Assembly (NCBI RefSeq): GCF_008710275.1
Contig: NZ_VYQE01000001.1
Coordinates: forward strand, 248,001-312,000
Origin: Histidinibacterium aquaticum
GTDB lineage: Bacteria; Pseudomonadota; Alphaproteobacteria; Rhodobacterales; Rhodobacteraceae
Reading direction: 5' to 3'
DNA length: 64,000 bases
Below the pieces are notes generated by a model that did not search any database, was not told the DNA's origin, and saw only the letters and a list, made by a program, of their open reading frames with translations. Shown in pieces: positions 58,649 through 64,000 of the stretch. The position numbers and the translations under genes are program-made. How positions within the stretch are numbered: position 1 is the first letter of the stretch; every line of letters starts with the position of its first letter.

Positions 58649-59194
58649 ATGAAGACACTTGCGCTACTTGTCGTCTCTCCGATCGTTTTCGGAGCGGCAG
58701 GCTATGCAGCCGGTCTATCGATCAAGCCGGAGGCCGCAGAGCACGCGTCCGAGACAGCCACCGACACCGCCGAAGAGACGCATGCGGCGACACCCGAGCC
58801 TGAGCACGAGGCGCCGGAGGAAGCCGCGGAGGCCCACACCGAGGCCGACGCTCACGGCGAGGAGTCGGAGGAAATGGCCGTGCTGCGGCTGGGCCGGATG
58901 ACCCTGCCGATCGAGCGGGCACATTCAATCAGCTACTACGTCATGGACATCGCAGTCGCCTTCGGGGCCCCGGACCTCGTCGAGGAATACCGCGCCGACT
59001 CCGGCTTCACCGCCCTCCGCGACGCCAGCCTATCGGCGATCCACCGCGCCTCGGAAACTCGGCTCATGCATGGGGCGGCCGTCGACTCGGACCAGCTCGC
59101 GGCCTTCGTCGCCGAGGAGCTCAGCCAGAGCTTCCCGGACGTGGAAGACGTGCTCTTCCTGTCGCTTTACAAACAGGACGTCCCGCGGACCTGA
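58649..59194 (+). CDS. FliL-like membrane-anchored protein
   Basis: A 181-residue protein with an N-terminal membrane anchor (KTLALLVVSPIVFGAAGYAAG), a 40-residue acidic Ala-Glu-His linker and a C-terminal domain (LGRMTLPIERAHSISYYVMDIAVAFGAP, LRDASLSAIHRASET, FVAEELSQSFPDVEDVLFLSLY) that resembles the periplasmic part of FliL. It would be a second FliL-type stator-associated protein besides the one at 38995; similarity is only by eye. The ATG at 58649 is used; a TTG at 58640 is in frame. It follows flgH by 84 bases and converges with flgD, one base between the genes. Confidence 0.7.
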   Translation: MKTLALLVVSPIVFGAAGYAAGLSIKPEAAEHASETATDTAEETHAATPEPEHEAPEEAAEAHTEADAHGEESEEMAVLRLGRMTLPIERAHSISYYVMDIAVAFGAPDLVEEYRADSGFTALRDASLSAIHRASETRLMHGAAVDSDQLAAFVAEELSQSFPDVEDVLFLSLYKQDVPRT

Positions 59195-59195
59195 T

Positions 59196-59870
59196 CTACC
59201 GGACCTCGGCCACGTTGACGGCAGGCACCGCGTCGCCGTTCGCCATGGTCAGCGTCCCGCCTTCTGGCCCGAACTCCAGCGAGCGGGCCCGGGAAGAGGC
59301 AAATCCGGTATAGCCGACCGTCTCTCCCTGTGCGTCGACCGCGCGGAGCTCGGCAATATACGTCCCGTCGCCCAGGGGCCGGCCCGCGGAATCTAGACCG
59401 TCCCATGTCACGGAATGGCGTCGGCCGGCCTCGGTCGGGAGCCCGGTCAACTCGCGCACGACCTCGCCGTCCCGGTCCTTCAGCACGAGCGTGCTCGCCG
59501 CCGCATCGCCGTCGAGGCTGAAGGCATAGTCGGCGGTTCCGCCTTCCAGAGAGACCGTGCCCGAGCGATAGGTCACGTCGCGCCCCAGCAGCTGCACGTC
59601 GGCCATCGCTCCGAAGGCTTCGACGCCGGAAATGATCTGCTCCAGGTTCTTGTTGGTCTGGACGGTCTGCTCGACCTGGGTCAGCTGCGCGAGCTGGGTG
59701 ACGAAGGTCGTCGAGTCCATCGGCTCCAGCGGGTCCTGGTTCGACACCTGCGCCGTGAGCATCCGCAGGAAATTCTCGTAGTTTTCGTCGAGCGCCGCAT
59801 TGCTCGCGCCCTGCCCCGTCGGCCGGGTGCTCTGCGCCTGCGGCGTGTTCGCGTTTCCTGTAATCTCCAC
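59196..59870 (-). CDS. flgD: Hook-capping scaffold protein FlgD
   Basis: A 224-residue hook-cap protein required to polymerise FlgE. The N-terminal core is LDENYENFLRMLTAQVSNQDPLEPMDSTTFVTQLAQLTQVEQTVQTNKNLE (about 28-78), and the middle has ADVQLLGRDVTYRSGTVSLEGG. The FlgD Ig-like/tudor part follows, with VTWDGLDSAGRPLGDGTYIAEL. It is the third gene of the sigma factor-fliK-flgD operon, 18 bases after the fliK-like stop. All family landmarks are intact. Confidence 0.95.
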   Translation of the reverse strand: MEITGNANTPQAQSTRPTGQGASNAALDENYENFLRMLTAQVSNQDPLEPMDSTTFVTQLAQLTQVEQTVQTNKNLEQIISGVEAFGAMADVQLLGRDVTYRSGTVSLEGGTADYAFSLDGDAAASTLVLKDRDGEVVRELTGLPTEAGRRHSVTWDGLDSAGRPLGDGTYIAELRAVDAQGETVGYTGFASSRARSLEFGPEGGTLTMANGDAVPAVNVAEVR

Positions 59871-59888
59871 GAGAAGGCTCCCTTCGCC

Positions 59889-61178
59889 TCAGGTCAGAAT
59901 GTCGACGCGCCCGTCTTCGAGAACCTCGGTCCGGGCGACGCCCGGTGTCTCCAGGATAGCCCCCATATCGCCGGGCTCGCTTTCGTCGCGGTCGGTCCCG
60001 CCGTCGTCCCTGCCGCCGCCGAAGGTGCCGAACTCGAGCTCTCCCTCGGCCACGTCGCTGCCGGCCTCGCCGAGCACCGAAAGCAGCATGTCCCGGTCGG
60101 TCCGAAGCGCCTGGAGCACGACCGGGTTCTCCACCTTCATCACGATGCGGAGGGCGCCTTCCTCTCCGCGCGTGACTTCCACTTCGATCTGACCCAGGCC
60201 GTCCGGCCTCAGCTGGACAAGCGTGCGGCCCTCGCCCACGCCGACGGACTTGATCTGCGCGGCGATCCGGTTGGCGAAGGCGGCGGGGTTGGAGGCGGGC
60301 GGCTGGCTGGCATTCGGTGTCGTCGGCTCGGCGACGGCGGGCCGGGACAGGCCTTCGACCGGCCTTGCAAGCTCGGGGACCTCCGACGCGGGCCTTTGCG
60401 CGGTTCCATCGGCCGCATTCGCGAAGGCCGCGACCGCCACGTCGACCTGGCGGGCCGTCAGCCGGGCTCCGGACGTCTCCTGCCCGGCAGGGCTGTCAGT
60501 GAGTTCTGTGGGCGCGAGGGGCGTCGCCTCGGCCACCTTGGACCTCGGTGCGGGCTGGCCGTCCATGCGGAATATCGTAGGCCCCCCGGCAACCTGCGCG
60601 GAACGGTCCAGGGCTCCTGTCTGCGCGGTCGCGGGCGCGTCCGTGACATGGCCATGTTGCGGCGCGCCGGTCGGAAGGGGCCTCTGCGGCGCGCTCTCGC
60701 CGGCGGCCTGCACCGTGCCGGCGGCGGCCTCGACAACGGCGCCCCTGATCCCGGCGAAAAGGTCCTCGGCCACGAGCGTCGAACCGCCCTGCCCTCCGGC
60801 CCCCAGTCCCTGGAGGTGAGCCACGACTGCCTCCAGCGTCCCCGCTCCCGTCAATTCGTCGAACCCGGCCAGCAGATCGGCGACAGCCGCCATGGCGTCG
60901 CCGAGGATCTGCTCGGCCTCCTCGGGCGTCCCGGCGGCGGCCAGTTGCTCTCCGACGAGCGCCTCCAGCCCGGACAGCGCATCCATCAGGTCCGCGAGTG
61001 GCCCGAGGCTCTCCGGATCGCCGGATGTCCCCGCCCCGGACGAAGTGGCGCCCTGCAGGGCCAGCACGGACCTCAGCGTTTCGGAGAAGAGCGTCCCGGC
61101 GGAGCTCGCGGCCCCCTGCTTCGTCACCGTCGGCGCGGTGGTCGCCCCGGGGGTGAGGATGGAGATCAGCCCGGCCAT
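59889..61178 (-). CDS. fliK: FliK-like hook-length control protein
   Basis: A 429-residue protein with a long Ala/Gly/Thr-rich, low-complexity N-terminal part and a compact C-terminal domain (about 310-385) containing AAQIKSVGVGEGRTLVQLRPDGLGQIEVEVTRGEEGALRIVMKVENPVVLQALRTDRDMLLSVL, which matches the FliK C-terminal Flg_hook domain (LxPxxLGxVEV pattern). FliK measures the hook and switches FlhB specificity. ATG 61178 overlaps the sigma-factor stop by one base; the extended frame to 61451 is antiparallel coding shadow. It is followed by flgD. Confidence 0.87.
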   Translation of the reverse strand: MAGLISILTPGATTAPTVTKQGAASSAGTLFSETLRSVLALQGATSSGAGTSGDPESLGPLADLMDALSGLEALVGEQLAAAGTPEEAEQILGDAMAAVADLLAGFDELTGAGTLEAVVAHLQGLGAGGQGGSTLVAEDLFAGIRGAVVEAAAGTVQAAGESAPQRPLPTGAPQHGHVTDAPATAQTGALDRSAQVAGGPTIFRMDGQPAPRSKVAEATPLAPTELTDSPAGQETSGARLTARQVDVAVAAFANAADGTAQRPASEVPELARPVEGLSRPAVAEPTTPNASQPPASNPAAFANRIAAQIKSVGVGEGRTLVQLRPDGLGQIEVEVTRGEEGALRIVMKVENPVVLQALRTDRDMLLSVLGEAGSDVAEGELEFGTFGGGRDDGGTDRDESEPGDMGAILETPGVARTEVLEDGRVDILT

Positions 61179-61927
61179 CAGTTCAGCATCGCCTTGGTAA
61201 AGCCGATTTCGAGCAACCGACGCCGCAACCGGCTCAGCGCCCGTGTCTCGACCTGCCTCAGGCGCGCGACGCTCATGCCCAGTTCCGCGGCCAGCGTCTC
61301 GGCCGAACAGGGGTTGTCCGCCAGCTTGCGCCGGTCGAGGATCCTCCGCTCGGTCGGGGTGAGGGAGAGCAGCGCATCGCCAAGCATGCGCTCCGCGGCC
61401 CCCCGGCTGGAATTGACGACGAGCCGGTCCTCCGGTGTCGGGTCGGGACAAGCGAGCCTGTCGGCCAGTTGTTCATCGTCCGGCCCGCTCGGGAGCGGAT
61501 CGAGCGCGACGATGTTGCGGGCGGACCGCAGCGCATCCCTTTGGGTCTCGCAGGCCCGCCGCCCCGACCGCGCCTCGCCGAAGGCCTTGGATGGCACGTC
61601 GATCACCGCGCTGATCCGGGTATAGGCCTCGGAGATCCCGGACTTCAGCCACCACGAGGCATAGGTCGAGAAGCGCACTTCGCGCGACAGGTCGAACCGC
61701 TCGGCGGCCCGCATGAGGGCGATCATGCCCTCCGCGACGAGATCCTCGATGTAGACGGGGTTGTCGGTCCAGCGGGTCGCCTGGGCGTATGCCTGGCGGG
61801 CATGCGACCGAAGCAGCAGTTCCAGCGCCGCCCGGTCACCCTCGCCCTGCCACCGTTCGATGGCGCGCCGTTCCTGCTCGACACCGAGGAGGGGCTCGTT
61901 CAGGGCATCTGCGTAACTGAGGGCCAT
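61178..61927 (-). CDS. RpoH-like sigma factor of flagellar cluster
   Basis: A 249-residue sigma-70 family protein. Region 2 is evident in YIEDLVAEGMIALMRAAERFDLSREVRFSTYASWWLKSGISEAYTR (region 2.2-2.4 with the aromatic FSTYASWWLKS core), and region 4 in LTPTERRILDRRKLADNPCSAETLAAELGMSVARLRQVETRALSRLRRRL. It looks like the RpoH branch, not FliA, although the usual RpoH-box sequence is not obvious. Start ATG 61927 is used; GTG 61969 would place an 18-bp inverted repeat inside the coding part. Linkage to fliK and flgD makes it a candidate flagellar sigma factor, since no fliA is seen. Confidence 0.87.
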   Translation of the reverse strand: MALSYADALNEPLLGVEQERRAIERWQGEGDRAALELLLRSHARQAYAQATRWTDNPVYIEDLVAEGMIALMRAAERFDLSREVRFSTYASWWLKSGISEAYTRISAVIDVPSKAFGEARSGRRACETQRDALRSARNIVALDPLPSGPDDEQLADRLACPDPTPEDRLVVNSSRGAAERMLGDALLSLTPTERRILDRRKLADNPCSAETLAAELGMSVARLRQVETRALSRLRRRLLEIGFTKAMLN

Positions 61928-61929
61928 GT

Positions 61930-61970
61930 TGTGCTTATCTATTCTTGCTAACCAAGAATAGATAAGCACA
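61930..61970. repeat. Perfect 18-bp inverted repeat at sigma-factor start
   Basis: TGTGCTTATCTATTCTTG (61930-61947) is the exact reverse complement of 61953-61970, with a five-base spacer CTAAC. It ends two bases before the sigma-factor ATG. It shares CTATTCTTG-x-CAAGAA with 39659-39680 before fliF. It could be an operator or an mRNA hairpin that controls translation. Confidence 0.85.
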
Positions 61971-62009
61971 TTATCGCTCTTCGGGAAACGCTGGTGTCGT
62001 TTCCAAACG

Positions 62010-62768
62010 TTAACGGTCGCGGCTCATGGCGTGGCGGGAGCTCTGGACTTCTCGCGCGATATGGCTCGAGACCGAGCGTTCCGCCTCTTCGAGCCACTCG
62101 TCGTAGCTCCGGAGACCGCCATGGAACGACATGAGGGAGGCCGGCGTCGACCGCGGCGCGCGGAAGCTCGCGTCGCAGCTCAGCAGGTAGGCGTGAAGCC
62201 GGGCATCCGAGAGGAAGTCGGGGCTGACGAACATGCCGCTCGTCTCAGTGCGGCTCGTCCGCGCGCCGGACCAGTAGGCGCCCAGCGAGGCACCGAGGCC
62301 CGACCTGAACCATTCCGGCGAGAGACCGAGGTGACGGAATTCCGCCCCTTCGGCGAGCCGGGAATAGGAGGCGGCCATGGTGAAGAGGGCGCGGTTTTCC
62401 ACGTCCAGGCCGAACATGCCGCGCTCGATCAGCCCGAGCATGGCCTCGCCGACCACGGTGCCCACCTGGTAGGACACGGCACCCGGCATGGCATCGAGCG
62501 CGCCTTCCGGCTGGATCACGATGAGCGAACCGTATGGCACATCGAGGTCGAGCTCTTCGGCCAGAACGTCGCCCAGTGGCAATGTCGGCATGAGTTCGGT
62601 TTCGTCACTCAGAACGACCGTGCGGTCGATCCCGTGACTGGCTTCGAGCGTAACGGTGCTCACGGGCAAGAGCCGCCGAAGCAGCCCATTGGCGATGGGG
62701 GTGTCACACGTGCTGGAAGGGCCAATCGCCCCCTGCCAGACGAGCTCAAGGAGGGTCCTGTCTCTCAT
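62010..62768 (-). CDS. Orphan protein of flagellar cluster
   Basis: A 252-residue soluble protein without signal peptide or membrane helix. Segments include VTLEASHGIDRTVVLSDETELMPTLPLGDVLAEELDLDVPYGSLIVIQPEG (beta-rich), a central FGLDVENRALFTMAASYSRLAEG, and an Arg/Ser-rich C-terminus (SSHIAREVQSSRHAMSRDR). I do not recognise a family or catalytic motif. It stands between motB and the sigma-factor gene, all on one strand. Its leader of 266 bases is AT-rich with TTAACCTTC and CAAG half-sites, so it is probably expressed with the flagellar regulon and might be a regulator or accessory factor. Confidence 0.75.
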   Translation of the reverse strand: MRDRTLLELVWQGAIGPSSTCDTPIANGLLRRLLPVSTVTLEASHGIDRTVVLSDETELMPTLPLGDVLAEELDLDVPYGSLIVIQPEGALDAMPGAVSYQVGTVVGEAMLGLIERGMFGLDVENRALFTMAASYSRLAEGAEFRHLGLSPEWFRSGLGASLGAYWSGARTSRTETSGMFVSPDFLSDARLHAYLLSCDASFRAPRSTPASLMSFHGGLRSYDEWLEEAERSVSSHIAREVQSSRHAMSRDR

Positions 62769-63034
62769 TTTATTGCGGCTTTCTGCCTACTGCCTCGGTT
62801 TTGTTATTGTCTCCAAGCTATTGCGGCAGATTGCTCAAGTGAAGCTTACGATGGTTAACGCTTTTTCAACCGTGGCGGGTGGGAATCGCCTCTGGTTGCG
62901 GCTTTTTCACGAAAGCCGGACACGCGTATCGTTAAGGTTGATTAAGGCAGAAGCGTGTTCCGGACGGCCGAAACACGAAGGTTAACTAAAAAACCTCAAC
63001 GCCCTGCCTTTACAAAACTGCGCTTGACAGAAGG
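62769..63034. promoter_or_regulatory. AT-rich control region between motB and orphan gene
   Basis: This 266-bp gap has no supported gene. It contains CAAG at 62814 and 62836 (22 bp apart), GGTTAAC at 62853-62859, TTAA-N6-TTAA at 62932-62945 and GAAGGTTAA at 62977-62985. These resemble CtrA-type half-sites and the phased motif seen before other flagellar genes, suggesting a regulated promoter for the orphan gene. Confidence 0.45.
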
Positions 63035-64000
63035 TCACCTTCCGACGCCCCTCGTCGCGTCAGTGATCTCCGGATAGCGCAGAAGGACCTCGATCCGGCG
63101 GTTCTCGGGCGCGGAGGGGTCCTCGGCGTCGAAGGGTTCGGTCGCCGCGAGTCCGGCGATCTGGACGATCCTGCCGGGCTCGATCCCCGCATCGTTCAGG
63201 ATACGCCGGGCCGCATTGGCGCGGTCGGCCGAGAGCTCCCAGTTGCCGTAGCCGGCCTCGTCGCTCGCGAAGGGAACCGCATCCGTATGGCCCTTGATGG
63301 CCACCGGGTAGGGAAGATCGCGGATCGCCGCCCCGATCACCTCGAGCAGCTCGCGCGTGGCCTGCTCGATCTCGGCGCTGCCCGACCGGAACATCGAGGT
63401 GCCCTCGTGCTCCACGACCTGGAGCCGCAAACCCTGCCGCGTCGCATCGACGACGAGATTGTCCGACAGGCGAGCGAGCTCCGGAGCATCGGCCAGCCGC
63501 CGCTCGACTTCCTCGCGCAGGGCCTCCAACTCGGCTTCGCGCTGCTCGGTCAGCTCGGCTTCACGGCGCTGTTCCTCGCTGAGCGCCCCGCCCTCGGCAA
63601 TCTCCGAGCCCTCTTCCGAGACCTCGGTTTCCGCCTCGCCGGCCGCGGCGGCCGCCGTCAGCCGCGCGAAGGGATCCATGCTCGGCTCGTCCGACTGCAG
63701 GTATTCCACCACGATGGCCGGCGGCGCATCCGGCGAGGGGCTGTCGTAGGCATCCATCGGGTTTTCCTGGCCGAAGCTGGGAAGGTCGGGGACGGCCCCG
63801 CCGCCGCGGGTTCCCTTCCCCTCGATCGCTTCGCCGTCCAGCAGGCCGGTGCCCGCCCCGTCCGCGGTCACGACGCTCGGCGTGAAGTAGTCCGCGATAC
63901 CGCGCAGCTTCTCCTCGTCGGAGGCCGCGATGATCCACATGAGCAGGAAAAACGCCATCATCGCCGTCATGAAGTCGGCATAGGCGACCTTCCAGCCGCC
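63035..64000 (-). CDS. motB: Flagellar stator protein MotB, 5' end outside window
   Basis: The frame is open to the window edge, so about the first few dozen residues are missing; 321 residues are visible. The membrane helix with the proton-binding Asp is present: GGWKVAYADFMTAMMAFFLLMWII, with Asp in YADFMTAMMAF. After a long acidic linker (about 55 to 160 of the visible part) comes the OmpA-like peptidoglycan-binding domain: FRSGSAEIEQATRELLEVIGAAI, VAIKGHTDAVPF, NWELSADRANAARRIL and NRRIEVLLRYP. MotA is probably encoded just beyond the window. The linker with Glu-Ala repeats is longer than in enteric MotB. Confidence 0.95.
   Translation of the reverse strand, partial: GGWKVAYADFMTAMMAFFLLMWIIAASDEEKLRGIADYFTPSVVTADGAGTGLLDGEAIEGKGTRGGGAVPDLPSFGQENPMDAYDSPSPDAPPAIVVEYLQSDEPSMDPFARLTAAAAAGEAETEVSEEGSEIAEGGALSEEQRREAELTEQREAELEALREEVERRLADAPELARLSDNLVVDATRQGLRLQVVEHEGTSMFRSGSAEIEQATRELLEVIGAAIRDLPYPVAIKGHTDAVPFASDEAGYGNWELSADRANAARRILNDAGIEPGRIVQIAGLAATEPFDAEDPSAPENRRIEVLLRYPEITDATRGVGR

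Noticed and set aside
59415-61625. A 736-codon plus-strand open frame opposite flgD, fliK and the sigma gene
   Set aside because: Antisense shadow; the minus strand has clear FlgD, FliK and sigma-70 motifs and coupled overlaps.
1-64000. Search by eye for CRISPR arrays, insertion sequences, integrases and rRNA genes
   Set aside because: No regularly spaced repeats, transposase or integrase motifs, terminal inverted repeats with target duplications, or rRNA-like segments were seen.

Overview
The window is a GC-rich chromosomal segment of an alphaproteobacterium, most likely Rhodobacterales (Roseobacter/Rhodobacter relatives). The evidence is gene content: a propionyl-CoA carboxylase locus with a ScfR/PccR-type regulator and small Rhodobacterales-type proteins between its subunits, FlaF and FlbT flagellin regulators, a CtrA-like regulator inside the flagellar cluster, and an FNR/FixK-type box. 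I see no insertion sequence, prophage, integrase or CRISPR array, and composition looks uniform apart from short AT-rich islands at flagellar promoters.

Positions 1-29309 hold metabolic and housekeeping genes. The propionyl-CoA carboxylase genes pccA and pccB (366-5718) frame three overlapping small genes, one of them RidA-like. A Bcr/CflA-type MFS exporter and the regulator pccR follow, with shared operator-like repeats. Then come a CoxG-family protein, a YdcH/DUF465 protein under a candidate FNR box, an exported thermonuclease, a DMT permease with a glutamine amidotransferase, sufE, a lipoprotein, ribonuclease D, purM-purN, two tRNAs (CAU and Asn), an EnvZ-like kinase and an MBL-fold hydrolase. 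At 19019-29309 lies a possible catabolic island: L-2-hydroxyglutarate oxidase, a class V aminotransferase, a TAXI-type TRAP transporter (binding protein, DUF1850, fused permease), and an apparent extracytoplasmic redox module of a Tat-exported flavoprotein, an unrecognised beta-rich protein and a di-haem cytochrome c.

Positions 29322-64000 are one continuous flagellar supercluster: fliI, flgB-flgC-fliE-fliQ-lytic transglycosylase-flhA-fliR-flhB, motE-like-DUF6468-like-fliM-fliL, fliF-fliH-fliN-fliP-fliG, DUF1217-flbT-flaF-fliC, flgN-like-flgJ-like-flgI, a CtrA-like regulator, flgE-flgK-flgL, a TPR-like protein, flgF-flgG-flgA-flgH-fliL-like, a sigma factor-fliK-flgD operon, an orphan protein and motB (cut by the window end). 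It encodes rod, hook, filament, export gate and switch. fliA, flgM, fliD, fliJ, fliO and che genes were not recognised.

The most interesting signal is regulatory. The cluster carries a CtrA-like OmpR-family regulator whose receiver has lost the phosphoacceptor and other catalytic residues, and an RpoH-like sigma factor in place of fliA. The AT-rich promoters contain C(A/T)(A/T)G half-sites in strict 10-bp phase (three before flgI and the regulator gene, two sets of three before flgF), a related inverted repeat before fliF, and a perfect 18-bp inverted repeat at the sigma-factor start. A separate TTAACCTTC motif precedes fliC, flgE and the orphan gene. Together these suggest a self-contained flagellar regulatory circuit, which is an inference from sequence pattern only.
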